This document shows, piece by piece, positions 35,409-44,939 of a stretch of 64,000 nt of DNA. Position 1 is the stretch's first letter. Each line of letters opens with the position of its first letter. This stretch comes from Lacticaseibacillus rhamnosus (GTDB taxonomy: Bacteria; Bacillota; Bacilli; Lactobacillales; Lactobacillaceae). The DNA is taken from contig NZ_LR134331.1 in NCBI RefSeq assembly GCF_900636965.1, positions 2,170,001 through 2,234,000 of the forward strand, in the 5' to 3' direction. A model generated the notes under the pieces. That model was not told where the DNA came from and searched no databases. It worked only from the letters and a program-made list of their open reading frames with translations. Made by a program: the position numbers and the translations under genes.

Positions 35409-35532
35409 CATAACGCGCTCCCCGGCGCAGAAGTCTGCGTGTAAGGACCTTAAGCGCAATGGCCAAGCCCGGGCCATCACGCTTAAGGCCACTTACACTC
35501 CGACTTCTAACCGCGCCGGCTCGCGCTTACAC
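35409..35532 (+). repeat. palindromic intergenic repeat, copy E
   Basis: Full length, very close to copy A: ATAACGCGCTCCCCGGCGCAG at the left, CCGCGCCGGCTCGCGCTTAC at the right. The inner arms are CCTTAAGCGC and the near match CACGCTTAAGG. The last base abuts the terminator of the Usp gene. Confidence 0.9.
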
Positions 35533-35573
35533 AAAAATAGCAGCCGTAGACTTTATCAAATCTCACGGCTGCT
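35533..35573 (-). terminator. terminator of the universal stress protein gene
   Basis: On the minus strand, AGCAGCCGTGAGATT pairs with the GTCTACGGCTGCT region, followed by ATTTTT. Confidence 0.85.
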
Positions 35574-35596
35574 TATTTGAATCATAGCACTGACAA

Positions 35597-36058
35597 TTAG
35601 CGGACAATAATAACGGATACCGCTGCATCGCGGGCTACTTCGCTTGCAACGTGGCCCAGTCGCAGACGGCCACGACGTACGTGTGAACCCATGATAACCA
35701 AGTCCGGCTTGAACGCTGGAATAACCTCGTCAAGCAGTGCTGCTGCCGGGCGACCTTCAGCAATAATCGGCTGGGCCTTCTGTACGCCGAACGCACGGGC
35801 TTTTTCAACATAAGTATTCAGGTTCTTCGCCATTTTTTCCCGTGCTGCTTCAACATCATCAGGTGTCAATGACTGGAAAATATTCAGATCGCCGGTTTCA
35901 AGTACCGATACAATCCCCAGCGGAATATCATAAATCTTGGCAACCGTGCAGGCGTAGTTCAATGCCTTGCGCGAGGAGTCGTCATCATCATCATCAACCG
36001 CCAATAACAGCCGATTATAATGCACGGATTCAATCGTTAAATCATTTTCAGTAACCAA
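35597..36058 (-). CDS. universal stress protein, UspA family
   Basis: 153 residues, single Usp domain. N-terminal LLAVDDDDDDSSRKALNYAC and C-terminal GSHVRRGRLRLGHVASEVAR with the ATP-binding G-x2-G-x9-G(S/T)-like pattern (MGSHVRRGRLRLGHVA). The run of five to six Asp after the first strand is unusual. Start TTG 36058 follows AAGGGGG. The role in stress is family knowledge; the ligand is not known. Confidence 0.88.
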   Translation of the reverse strand: MVTENDLTIESVHYNRLLLAVDDDDDDSSRKALNYACTVAKIYDIPLGIVSVLETGDLNIFQSLTPDDVEAAREKMAKNLNTYVEKARAFGVQKAQPIIAEGRPAAALLDEVIPAFKPDLVIMGSHVRRGRLRLGHVASEVARDAAVSVIIVR

Positions 36059-36106
36059 AAGAAATGCCCCCTTGCAAGTTTAGGTGTCCCTAACATGTTT
36101 ATTTTA

Positions 36107-37366
36107 TCACACATCGCCTTTGTTTTCCGCAAAATACTGCTTAAAGCGGCCAACATAATTATGAAACATATATTTCAATAATAGCCAGCGTTTAAGCGTC
36201 ATATCGGGTTTGTAAAAGACAGTCGTCCCATAACGCTTTTCTTTGATCAACTTCAACGCTTCCCGCTTGGCCTCGTTGTCGGCAGAGTATTGCTTGAAGA
36301 CCCGTTCAGGCACCCCAAGCCATAATTTGTACTTGCTGCGATCGGAATTGCCATAAACAGTCGGAGCATCTTTGAGATCACCGGTGATATAATCGCGCAC
36401 AGGCCAGCTGGCAAGATTATAGCCATTCAGGGTCACGAAAAAGCTGCTGCGTCCCTGACGAATATTAATCTCAAATAACTTAAACGTGTTGTCGCGGTGA
36501 TCGTACTTCATATCAAAGTTAGCAAAACCGGTAAACTTGATGGCTTCGAGAAATTCTTTGATTTGATCATACAATGTATGATCAAAAGCTGGCATAATCG
36601 CCACATAATTCCCGATAGACGCTGGAGTGGGATCTTCAAGTAGCGGATGCCCAAGACACATCATTTTGACATGATGATACTGGTCGACATAACAATTCAA
36701 CGTCCGCATATTGCTGTCATCACCCGGTACAAAGTCTTGAAGAATTAAGTCAGATGTATACCCATTGTCATAAATCTTGGCAATGGTGTTGGTCAATTCG
36801 ACTTGGGAGTGAATCGTGAAGGCCTTCTTACGCCCTTCAAAGTGGATATTCAACCATTCCACCGAATCGGTCGGTTTCAGCGCCACAGGAAATTCAAATG
36901 GCGCCGTAATTGTGGCGTTGCTTTCATACATCGACTTGGTCACGATCTTAGTGGCTGGGTAAGGAAGATGGTATTCTTCACAAACCTGGTAAAAGCTTTC
37001 CTTACTGTTAAGGCGTTTTAAAAGATCATAGTCGACATATGGGCAGATAAACCACTGACTTAATTCATCTTTATGTTTGGACACCAATTGTGCGTATGTA
37101 TCACCGCATGCAATTAGCAGCAGACGCCCAGCCGACGCCGCGTGCAGATGCGCAACTTCACGCATTTTTTCGATAAAAGTCGGGTCAGAATCAAATTGCT
37201 TAATCAGATGGACATTTACGATTCGTGAAAAGCGTGTCGGTGCCAGCTGTTCACGCGCATAGACATCAATCGCCCCGCCGATCATCTCGTGGAACGAACG
37301 CGCCATACCATACACGTTCATATCACTGCCAAGCAGGATGGGGGTAAAACTGGGTGTATCTTTCAT
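36107..37366 (-). CDS. ATP-grasp carboxylate-amine ligase, candidate D-aspartate ligase
   Basis: 419 residues. ATP-grasp core: FPVALKPTDSVEW and LILQDFVPGDDSNMRTLNCY for ATP binding, then FANFDMKYDHRDNTFKLFEINIRQGRSSFF with the metal-binding E-x-N-x-R. Size and pattern resemble Enterococcus/Lactobacillus D-aspartate ligase (Asl), which adds D-Asp to Lys of the UDP-MurNAc-pentapeptide for D-Asx cross-bridges, a wall type known in the casei group. The specific assignment is inference. ATG 37366 is 12 bases after GAGGAG, a long spacing. It is monocistronic. Confidence 0.6.
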   Translation of the reverse strand: MKDTPSFTPILLGSDMNVYGMARSFHEMIGGAIDVYAREQLAPTRFSRIVNVHLIKQFDSDPTFIEKMREVAHLHAASAGRLLLIACGDTYAQLVSKHKDELSQWFICPYVDYDLLKRLNSKESFYQVCEEYHLPYPATKIVTKSMYESNATITAPFEFPVALKPTDSVEWLNIHFEGRKKAFTIHSQVELTNTIAKIYDNGYTSDLILQDFVPGDDSNMRTLNCYVDQYHHVKMMCLGHPLLEDPTPASIGNYVAIMPAFDHTLYDQIKEFLEAIKFTGFANFDMKYDHRDNTFKLFEINIRQGRSSFFVTLNGYNLASWPVRDYITGDLKDAPTVYGNSDRSKYKLWLGVPERVFKQYSADNEAKREALKLIKEKRYGTTVFYKPDMTLKRWLLLKYMFHNYVGRFKQYFAENKGDV

Positions 37367-37606
37367 CTGAATGATAATCTCCTCGTTCGATTAGGTGCGG
37401 GCAAAAGAATGCCGGGTACCATGAAATTTTCATTGAAAGTGCAGTGGCAAGTTGTCTCAGCGGGTCCAAACTGCACTAATAACTTTCCCTGAGCGGTTGG
37501 TCAAAATGAATATTGCCTTCAGCTCGTCGCCCCAGAATTATACCATACTGGCAATCTGCATTCATGAAGATACTAATAGGATAACAGTTTTTCAAGATTT
37601 AGATGC
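37367..37606. other. intergenic region upstream of the ATP-grasp ligase gene
   Basis: About 240 bases containing the ligase leader; no clear promoter picked and no gene. Confidence 0.3.
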
Positions 37607-37639
37607 AAAAACGCCAAGTGTCAGGGCTTGGCGTTTTTT
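37607..37639 (-). terminator. terminator of the thrC-thrB operon
   Basis: On the minus strand, AAAAAACGCCAAG pairs with CTTGGCGTTTTT. It lies nine bases past the thrB stop. Confidence 0.9.
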
Positions 37640-37647
37640 GATATTGT

Positions 37648-38526
37648 TCAGCTTTCTGAAACCCGCACCCCTTCTATACTCGGCTGGACGACCTGCACGC
37701 GCCATGCCGGCCATTGTTGGCTGGCGGCTGCTTGCAGCTGGCGAGCAGCCGTTGCTCCTTCCACAATTGCAAGCAGGGTCGATCCTGAACCCGAGATCAA
37801 CAGAACGCCATTGGCTGCGGTTACCAATTGACGGACAGCCTGATAGTCCGGAATCAATGTGGCACGATAAGGTTCCTGCATCCGATCATGGGCCACTTGA
37901 TGTAAAAGCGGCAAATCACCATCGGCCAACGCGCGCGTCATTAAAACGCACCGCCCCATCTGATAAGCAGCATCTGCGTAAGTCATCGTTGTAGGAAGGA
38001 TTTTTCGTGCTTCTGCCGTGCTCACAGCATAGTCGGGAATGAATGTCACTAACTGCAACTGTGAGCTGACCGGATACTGGCGCACAATGGGCTCTGTATC
38101 TGCCAAAATAGTTGCACACAGCTGACCAAAAATTGCAGGGGCAGCATTGTCCGGATGTCCCTCCATTTTCGCTGCAAGCTTCAAAAGCTGAGTCCGATCC
38201 CAGCCGGCATGAAACCACTCATTCGCCGCAGCAATTCCGCCAACAACACACGTAGCCGAACTCCCCAAGCCCCGAGAACTAGGAATATTCGAATCGACCG
38301 TAATCCTTAAATTTGGCACTGGTTGATCAACCGCCTTGGCAAATGTCGCAAACGCTTGATAAATCAAGTTCTGTTCATTGGCAAAGTCAGGATCATCCCC
38401 AACAATCTCAAGCTTTTGGGTGCTCGCTTCGAAGGTGAACCGAGCTTTGAGATCAAGGGCTAATCCTAAAACGTCATAACCAACGCCTAAATTAGCGCTT
38501 GTTGCCGGAACGGACACGCTGATCAT
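37648..38526 (-). CDS. thrB: homoserine kinase
   Basis: 292 residues of the GHMP kinase family. N-terminal VSVPATSANLGVGYDVLGLA, phosphate-loop VDSNIPSSRGLGSSATCVVG and C-terminal GVLLISGSGSTLLAI. It phosphorylates L-homoserine for threonine synthesis. I start at ATG 38526 (AAGGAGG upstream; standard N-terminus) rather than the frame start at 38553. It overlaps the end of thrC by 35 bases, so the two are coupled. Confidence 0.95.
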   Translation of the reverse strand: MISVSVPATSANLGVGYDVLGLALDLKARFTFEASTQKLEIVGDDPDFANEQNLIYQAFATFAKAVDQPVPNLRITVDSNIPSSRGLGSSATCVVGGIAAANEWFHAGWDRTQLLKLAAKMEGHPDNAAPAIFGQLCATILADTEPIVRQYPVSSQLQLVTFIPDYAVSTAEARKILPTTMTYADAAYQMGRCVLMTRALADGDLPLLHQVAHDRMQEPYRATLIPDYQAVRQLVTAANGVLLISGSGSTLLAIVEGATAARQLQAAASQQWPAWRVQVVQPSIEGVRVSES

Positions 38527-40006
38527 CGTTAAAAACCTCCTTTGCGGCTGCAATGATCGCCTGACCCATTTTGTCCGGCGCCACCACGTGTTTAGGTTGG
38601 GCAGTCAAAGTTGCCAAGCGCGCTAAATTAGCAGGAATCGGAACACCACTCATTTGTTGTAACTGGGTCATCACGGCAAAGTCGTCACCTGTCACCGGCA
38701 AGTCAAGGGCTTGAGCAACTGCACGTGGAAATTTGTATGGACTAGCCGTTGCGAGTAACACATTAGGCGTCGGATCGCCGGTTGTCTCCCGATATTGCTG
38801 CATCACATGGTAGCCGACAGCCGTGTGAGGATCCAACAAATAGCCGTTTTGCTTCCAAACCGCAGCAATTGAAGCTGCAATCTGCGCATCTGCGGCAAAA
38901 CCGCCAGCAAAATCAGCCTGAATCGCTGCCAAAACATCGGGCCGTACCTGATAGCGGCCGGTTGTGGCCAATTCTTCCATTAACTTAGCCACATATCTGC
39001 TATCTTCACCACTCTTATAGTAGAGTAGCCGTTCCAAGTTACTGGAAATCTGAATATCCATACTTGGCGCAACCGTCTTTAGGAACGGGCGATTGCGATC
39101 ATAAATACCGGTTTCAAGAAAGTCCGCCAGTTCATGGTTGGCGTTGGCCGCGGCAATTAATTGATGAATCGGCAAACCCAATAACTTCGCGTAGAAACCA
39201 GCTAGGACATCCCCAAAGTTGCCAGTCGGAACGGTGAAGTTAACCTTTTGACCCAGCTCAATGGCACCTGATTCAACCAGTTGCAAGTAGGCGGAAAAAT
39301 AATAAACCACCTGGGGAATCAAGCGCCCGATATTAATCGAATTGGCGGCCGAAAGCGTTACTTGTTCCGCCTGCAAACGCGCCGCAAAACCGGTGTCGGT
39401 AAAGAGATCTTTAACGGCACTCTGCGCTTGATCAAAATTACCGCCAATTGGGAAAACCCGTGTGTTATTGCCGGTTGTCGTTAACATTTGCCGCTCCTGA
39501 ATCGGACTAACCCCATGATCAGGATAAAAGACGGTAATCCCGGTTTGGGCGACATTTTTGAAGCCCTGCAACGCTGCAGTCCCGGTATCGCCACTGGTTG
39601 CGGCTAAGATCATGATGCGATCTTCCGGATCCAGTGCCAGGCGCATCAATTGGGGTAGTAGTTGCAACCCCAAGTCTTTAAAGGCGCTGGTTGGGCCATG
39701 AAATAGCTCTAAAACATGAAAATCACCCACAGACCGAACAGGCGTCAGCCGGCGATCAGAAAAATTTTTATGATATGCAAATTGGATCGCCTTTTTCAGC
39801 GCAGCAGTGTTAAAATCAGGCAACAGGGTCGTGAGAACATTCTGAGCAATCGTTTCATAATCTTTACCTAATAAATTTTGAAGATTCAAGCGGTAATCCG
39901 TCAAATGCGGTAAAACAAATAACCCGCCTTCTTCGGAGATGCCTTGCTTGATCGCTTGTTGTCCAGTCTTGCTAACGCGCTGATCCCGTGTACTTGTGTA
40001 TCGCAT
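38492..40006 (-). CDS. thrC: threonine synthase
   Basis: 504 residues, long-form (type I) threonine synthase: TRDQRVSKTGQQAIKQGISE N-terminus, PLP lysine in FHGPTSAFKDLGLQLLPQL, ATSGDTGTAAL, and FTVPTGNFGDVLAGFYA phosphate-binding region. It converts O-phosphohomoserine to threonine. ATG 40006 has AGGAGT upstream. Divergent from hom across about 107 bases. Confidence 0.95.
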   Translation of the reverse strand: MRYTSTRDQRVSKTGQQAIKQGISEEGGLFVLPHLTDYRLNLQNLLGKDYETIAQNVLTTLLPDFNTAALKKAIQFAYHKNFSDRRLTPVRSVGDFHVLELFHGPTSAFKDLGLQLLPQLMRLALDPEDRIMILAATSGDTGTAALQGFKNVAQTGITVFYPDHGVSPIQERQMLTTTGNNTRVFPIGGNFDQAQSAVKDLFTDTGFAARLQAEQVTLSAANSINIGRLIPQVVYYFSAYLQLVESGAIELGQKVNFTVPTGNFGDVLAGFYAKLLGLPIHQLIAAANANHELADFLETGIYDRNRPFLKTVAPSMDIQISSNLERLLYYKSGEDSRYVAKLMEELATTGRYQVRPDVLAAIQADFAGGFAADAQIAASIAAVWKQNGYLLDPHTAVGYHVMQQYRETTGDPTPNVLLATASPYKFPRAVAQALDLPVTGDDFAVMTQLQQMSGVPIPANLARLATLTAQPKHVVAPDKMGQAIIAAAKEVFNDDQRVRSGNKR

Positions 40007-40113
40007 GTGAACGACTCCTATCTGATCCGACTTGTTTTTGCAATAAGGATATGATAATCTGTTCGCATTAGAAAAACAAGTGTCTATATTTTATATACAA
40101 GGAGCTGAAGAAA

Positions 40114-41313
40114 ATGAATATTGCCATCTTAGGTTTTGGTACTGTCGGTAGCGGCGTTTATGACATCGTTGAAAATGGTGATCGCCGAATGCGGGTCACT
40201 GCTATTTTCATTCGCCCAACCCACCCAGCTACGATGCCTGAGATGACAACAAATTTCGATGCTATCCTTGCCGACCCGACTATCGATGTTGTCGTTGAGG
40301 CTATTGGCGGCTTGCATCCTGCTTATGATTATATCCTACGTGCACTGCAGCACGGCAAACATGTGGTGACCGCCAATAAAGCTGTCGTTGCGCAACACCT
40401 GCCTGAATTCATCACAACGGCGGCTCAGCATCACGTTCGCTTTTATTTTGAAGCCACTACTGGTGGTGGCATTCCCTGGATTCGCAATTTGGAACGCGCT
40501 GCTCGCATTGACCAAATCGATACCATCGAAGGCATCTTTAATGGTACGAGTAATTATATTTTGGATCAAATGCAACGGGCGCATCTCGATTTTGACCCGG
40601 TTTTGTTGGCAGCTAAAGACATGGGCTATGCCGAAGCCGATCCCAGTGCGGATATTGATGGTGACGATGTGGTTAACAAGCTGAAAATTTCCGCCGCACT
40701 GGCTTACGATATGGTTCCGCCGCGTGATGTTCCTAAATTTGGCATTCGTAATGTCACCAAAGCCGATATTGACTTTTTCGCCAGTCGTCACCAGGTTTTA
40801 CGCCTAATTGGCAAGAGCAGACGAGTTGGTAACCATTATAGTATGGTCGTTGAACCGCGTCTTTATCCGGCGACTGCTTTGGCGGCCAACACGTTTGAAA
40901 ACTTCAACCTGATCCGACTGCACGGCCAGACCATTGGCGATTTGCAGTTTTATGGTCAAGGCGCCGGTAAATATCCGACTGCTAATGCCATTGTTCAGGA
41001 TCTATTCGACATTCTGGAAAATGCCCCGCATCTGACGCGGCACTTTAATCAGAACTTACAATTCGATGCAGATCTGAATACTGCTGATTACTTGCTGCGC
41101 GCCGATCCGCTCACGTTTGCCATGTTTAACGATAAGGACACCGAAGTCGTTCAGGATCATCTTTTAATCAAACAAATCCCGACTGGTGAAATGCATCGGC
41201 TCATGCGTGGCGTTTTGGCAATTGATGCTCATGCCTTCATGGCAGCCATTGGCGATAGTGAACTGACCACCCGTAACGTCAAAGAACAAGTTGATCAGGG
41301 GGTAATCGAATGA
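40114..41313 (+). CDS. hom: homoserine dehydrogenase
   Basis: 399 residues. NAD(P)-binding ILGFGTVGSGVYDIV, catalytic region VTANKAVVA and TTGGGIPWIRNLERAARID, then GIFNGTSNYILDQM and the GYAEADPSADIDGDDVVNKLKI family signature in two parts. The length is shorter than forms with a full C-terminal ACT domain, but about 100 residues remain after the catalytic core. It reduces aspartate semialdehyde to homoserine. ATG 40114 has AAGGAG upstream. It overlaps the aspartokinase gene (ATGA). Confidence 0.95.
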   Translation: MNIAILGFGTVGSGVYDIVENGDRRMRVTAIFIRPTHPATMPEMTTNFDAILADPTIDVVVEAIGGLHPAYDYILRALQHGKHVVTANKAVVAQHLPEFITTAAQHHVRFYFEATTGGGIPWIRNLERAARIDQIDTIEGIFNGTSNYILDQMQRAHLDFDPVLLAAKDMGYAEADPSADIDGDDVVNKLKISAALAYDMVPPRDVPKFGIRNVTKADIDFFASRHQVLRLIGKSRRVGNHYSMVVEPRLYPATALAANTFENFNLIRLHGQTIGDLQFYGQGAGKYPTANAIVQDLFDILENAPHLTRHFNQNLQFDADLNTADYLLRADPLTFAMFNDKDTEVVQDHLLIKQIPTGEMHRLMRGVLAIDAHAFMAAIGDSELTTRNVKEQVDQGVIE

Positions 41314-42656
41314 AAGTCGTTAAATTCGGCGGCAGTTCGGTTGCCGACGCCGGGCAGTTTCAAAAAGTCAAAGCCATTATCAACCAAGACCCGCAGCGCC
41401 AAATCGTTGTCATCAGTGCAGCCGGTAAATATGGCGATGCAACCCGCAAGTTGACCGATACCCTTTATCTGATTGCGGATGGACTCGAAGCCGGTCGTGA
41501 TGTCACCCCGCTTTTTGCTCAAGTGACAGCCCGACTGGAAGCTATCAATCAGGCTCTACATTTGCATGTGCCACTCATAAAACTCATGAATACGATTCGT
41601 CATCACATCGCCACTCATTACTCGCGCGATTATCTGGTTTCGCGTGGTGAGTTTTTAACCGCCCACCTGATGGCTGCCTATTTGGGCTATACCTTCGTTG
41701 ATGCTGCTGATCTCCTCTTTTTTGATCAAAATGGGGCAATCGATGAAGCCAAAACATTAGCGGCTTATCGGCGGCTACCGCGTCATCATGGGATAGTTGT
41801 TCCCGGATTCTACGGGCAAAATGCTGCCGGTCACGTACAACTCATGGCGCGCGGCGGGTCTGACATTTCCGGTGCGTGGTTGGCGCGGCTGGCTCAAGCC
41901 GATCTTTACGAAAATTGGACCGATGTTTCCGGAATCAAAATGGCCGATCCGCGAATTATTCAAGATGCCGATAGTATTGATGTGATGAGTTATGATGAAT
42001 TGCGCGAATTGACCTATATGGGCTTCAGTGTTTTTCAGGAAGAGGCTGTCCAGCCAGTGCGAGAAAGTGGCATTCCAACTCGCATTCTTAATACGAATGC
42101 CCCGGAAGATCCGGGCACATTGATTATCCAAGATGATGACCCGGCAAATGATATGCGGATCATTACCGGGATTGCCGGTCGCAAGCATTATCTGGTGGTG
42201 ACGATTCGGCAATATCAACTGGCATTACATCTCGATATCATTCAGCATGCACTGGACGTCATTGCTGATCATCATTTGGTCGTTGATTATCTCCCCACTG
42301 GCATTGACAGTTTTAGTCTGTTAATTCGCGAACCACGCCATCAGGTTTCCGTTCACGAACTCACGGCAGCAATTAAAGCAGCGTGTCAGCCTGATAAACT
42401 TGAGGTCACCGAGAATGTTGCACTCATTGCGATGGTTTCCCGAAAGTTACGGCAACGACCGGCAATTGCCGGCAAGGTCCTCGCCTATCTAGACGACAAC
42501 CTGCTCAATGTCCAGCTTGTCAGCCAGACCAATGACGATATCAATTTGTTAATTGGCGTAAATGATAAAGACTACGACAAAGCCATCCGCGTGATTTATA
42601 GTAGTATTCATCAAAATTTTCACCGCCCGGCGCCATACATTGAAGGCATTGCTTAG
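41310..42656 (+). CDS. aspartokinase
   Basis: 448 residues. N-terminal VKFGGSSVADAGQF nucleotide site, SRGEFLTAHLMAAYLGY, LMARGGSDISGAWLA substrate region and TDVSGIKMADPRI; C-terminal tandem ACT domains (about 300-448), which bind lysine or threonine in feedback-controlled enzymes. First step of the aspartate pathway. Start overlaps the hom stop by four bases. Which amino acid inhibits it cannot be told by eye. Confidence 0.94.
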   Translation: MKVVKFGGSSVADAGQFQKVKAIINQDPQRQIVVISAAGKYGDATRKLTDTLYLIADGLEAGRDVTPLFAQVTARLEAINQALHLHVPLIKLMNTIRHHIATHYSRDYLVSRGEFLTAHLMAAYLGYTFVDAADLLFFDQNGAIDEAKTLAAYRRLPRHHGIVVPGFYGQNAAGHVQLMARGGSDISGAWLARLAQADLYENWTDVSGIKMADPRIIQDADSIDVMSYDELRELTYMGFSVFQEEAVQPVRESGIPTRILNTNAPEDPGTLIIQDDDPANDMRIITGIAGRKHYLVVTIRQYQLALHLDIIQHALDVIADHHLVVDYLPTGIDSFSLLIREPRHQVSVHELTAAIKAACQPDKLEVTENVALIAMVSRKLRQRPAIAGKVLAYLDDNLLNVQLVSQTNDDINLLIGVNDKDYDKAIRVIYSSIHQNFHRPAPYIEGIA

Positions 42657-42694
42657 TGTATCCCGCCGTGTATTAATTTCTTTAGACATCAACC

Positions 42695-42747
42695 AAAAAG
42701 TGGCTCCGTTGCGATTTTAGAACAATCGCAAACGGAGCCACTTTTTT
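42695..42747. terminator. bidirectional terminator
   Basis: AAAAAGTGGCTCCGTTGCGAT pairs with ATCGCAAACGGAGCCACTTTTTT. Serves the plus-strand aspartokinase and the minus-strand flotillin genes. Confidence 0.93.
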
Positions 42748-42781
42748 AATTAAAAGCAATCATTCTGAATTTCACTCATGA

Positions 42782-44314
42782 CTACTTTTGCTTCTCGGCC
42801 ATGCGCGATGGTGTACTTGATGCCGCTTGCTCGGTAGTGGCCGGTTGATCACTATTTGGCGCCGGTGCTGGTTGCTTGGTGTCAGGTGCCTTGGCTGATG
42901 GTTGCTCGTGGTGCTTGATCGCATCGACAACCGGTTGATTGCCAGCCTGATGCATCAGTGCGCCATTTAACATCCCGCGAATGTCGATGCCGGCAACTTC
43001 TTGCAACATGTCTAGTTGCTTGACCAAACTGCCGCTGGTTTGATTCGTCAGGTCGCCATCGCCATAAAGCTTGATCGAATCAACATTTGCATACGGACTC
43101 ATAGCAGCCTCAATAATCTTCGGCATTGCTTCAATCGTCATCTTGAAGCGGCCGGATTCATCAAGTTGCCGTGCTGCTTCCGCTTGTTTAGCAATCGCTT
43201 CCGCTTGTGCAAGCCCGATCGCCTTGGTCTTGCCAGCTTCTGCTTCCCCAATCGCCTTGGTTGCATTTGCTTTGGCTTCGGCATCCAATTCAACCTCTTT
43301 TGCCGATGCTTCAGCGGCCGCAATCTGGGTTGCTTTTTGGGCTTCGGCGGCACGCTGGGCTTTATACAAGTCCGCATCCGCTTGTTTACGCACGGTTGCA
43401 TTCAGTTCCTGTTCCTGCAATTCGGCGTTCTTTTGGGCTAATTCAATGTCTTTTTCTTTTTGAACCTGCTTGGCCTTCATCTGTTCAACAATCGCGGCCT
43501 GATCAGCTTGCGCCTGAGCAATTTCTTGCTGCTTTTTGAAGTCAGCCATCTTGACCTGCTGTTCCCGTTCGGCGTCAGCAATTTGGGTCTGACGTTCGAT
43601 TTCCTGCTGCTTTGCTTCCTGATCTGCTTGCGCCTGTTGAATTCGGGTGTCACGATTGGCGGCTGCTTCGGCTACAGCGGCGTTCTTCTTAACTTCCGCA
43701 ATCTGCTTCTTACCCAGTGAGTCCAGATAGCCGTTCTTGTCGGCAATATCTTTGATCGTGAACGAAATAATCTGTAAACCCATTTTGGCTAAATCGGAAC
43801 TCGCCACATCCTGGACCTTTTCGGCAAAGGCATCACGATTCTGATAGGTATCCTCAACCGTTAATGTGCCCAAAATTGCCCGTAAATGGCCTTCCAGAAT
43901 TTCGGTGGCTTCCGAATTAATCTGCTCGTCATTTTTGCCTAAAAATTGTTCCGCAGCGGTTGCGACTTCTTCCTGACTGGAGCCTATTTTTAAAATAACC
44001 GTCCCGTTGACGATAATCGGAACCCCTTGTTGCGTGTAGACTTCAGGCGTTGCGACTTCAATGGTCCGCGTATTTAGACTTAAAACGTCCCAGCGCTGCA
44101 AAATCGGTAAAATAAAAGACCCGCCGTTGGTAATCAATTTGACACGATTGCCATTGACATCGCGAAAACTGTGCTTGCCGGAAATCAAGGCACCGGAAAT
44201 AATCAGCACTTCGTTAGGCAAAGCGGTCTTACGATGGGTGGCCAGAAAAATAAAGAGCAAGATCAATAAAACGGCCGCAATAATCCACGGCATATAATCA
44301 GTTAAAATTTCCAT
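42782..44314 (-). CDS. flotillin (SPFH domain protein)
   Basis: 510 residues from ATG 44314 (AAGGAGG upstream, matches family N-terminus). One membrane helix (WIIAAVLLILLFIFLA), an SPFH/band-7 domain (about 35-200), a long heptad-rich Ala/Gln/Glu/Lys coiled coil (about 200-400), and a Pro/Ala/Thr-rich tail with QPAPAPNSDQPATTE. It scaffolds ordered membrane domains, like Bacillus FloT/YuaG. It overlaps an NfeD-like gene upstream by 17 bases, the usual pairing. Confidence 0.9.
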   Translation of the reverse strand: MEILTDYMPWIIAAVLLILLFIFLATHRKTALPNEVLIISGALISGKHSFRDVNGNRVKLITNGGSFILPILQRWDVLSLNTRTIEVATPEVYTQQGVPIIVNGTVILKIGSSQEEVATAAEQFLGKNDEQINSEATEILEGHLRAILGTLTVEDTYQNRDAFAEKVQDVASSDLAKMGLQIISFTIKDIADKNGYLDSLGKKQIAEVKKNAAVAEAAANRDTRIQQAQADQEAKQQEIERQTQIADAEREQQVKMADFKKQQEIAQAQADQAAIVEQMKAKQVQKEKDIELAQKNAELQEQELNATVRKQADADLYKAQRAAEAQKATQIAAAEASAKEVELDAEAKANATKAIGEAEAGKTKAIGLAQAEAIAKQAEAARQLDESGRFKMTIEAMPKIIEAAMSPYANVDSIKLYGDGDLTNQTSGSLVKQLDMLQEVAGIDIRGMLNGALMHQAGNQPVVDAIKHHEQPSAKAPDTKQPAPAPNSDQPATTEQAASSTPSRMAEKQK

Positions 44315-44711
44315 CAGTTCCCTCCTTAGGGTTGTGAGTAGCCAAGGCATCAACATAGGCAATACCTTGTTTGAGTTCAATGATCACGACTTTTGTGCCC
44401 TGATCTAGCGGCTGGCTTTTATCCGACCACAACTTGGCCGGATATGTCTGGCGGGCGCGTCCACCACCGGTTACCATGACTTCGCCAGTGTGATGATGCG
44501 CCACATCTAACGTCAGCGTACCGAGTAAGTAATCCCGATCGCTCATTGATGTGGTGTTCTCAACCGGCGACAGTAGCCGTTGCAATAACGCCAATAATGG
44601 TAACAATACCAGTGATAACAACATCCATAAAAGACCGCCAATGACCAATAGCGCCACCACTCCGACGATCACCTGTAACCACAGTTCTTGCTGTGCCCAC
44701 CATGCCAACAC
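44298..44711 (-). CDS. NfeD-like membrane protein
   Basis: 137 residues from GTG 44711 (GAGG eight bases upstream). One long or two short helices (LQVIVGVVALLVIGGLLWML and SLVLLPLLALLQRLL) and a C-terminal small beta-barrel-like domain (DYLLGTLTLDVAHHHTGEVM, then GTKVVIIELKQGIAYVDAL) as in NfeD/YuaF OB domains. These proteins partner flotillins. It is coupled to the flotillin gene. Confidence 0.8.
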   Translation of the reverse strand: MLAWWAQQELWLQVIVGVVALLVIGGLLWMLLSLVLLPLLALLQRLLSPVENTTSMSDRDYLLGTLTLDVAHHHTGEVMVTGGGRARQTYPAKLWSDKSQPLDQGTKVVIIELKQGIAYVDALATHNPKEGTDGNFN

Positions 44712-44939
44712 GACACTCGCCTCGCTTTCAAAGGGACTAAAATCTTCCTCATTTTATCATGTAAACGGTTATACGCCTATACCAATAAGAAAAATATTTA
44801 GTGGTGCTTTGCATGTTGACTGCGGGGCCAACACCCCGTCTCTATGTAGTCCCGGTGGCATGAAGAAGTTACTCTTTGTTTGCCACCGACTAAAGCTTCA
44901 AAAATCACGTATATTGCGTGAATGCTTTTCGACCTGCCA

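Noticed and set aside
35377-35580. 67-codon frame across repeat copy E
   Set aside because: It is the translation of the palindromic repeat; the same peptide pattern (NGQARAITLK, SNRAGSR) recurs at other copies, so it reflects DNA repeat conservation, not a protein.
40336-40791. 151-codon minus frame inside hom
   Set aside because: Shadow of the homoserine dehydrogenase reading frame.
43016-43539. Overlapping long plus-strand frames antisense to flotillin
   Set aside because: They arise from the biased Ala/Gln/Lys codons of the flotillin coiled coil on the other strand.
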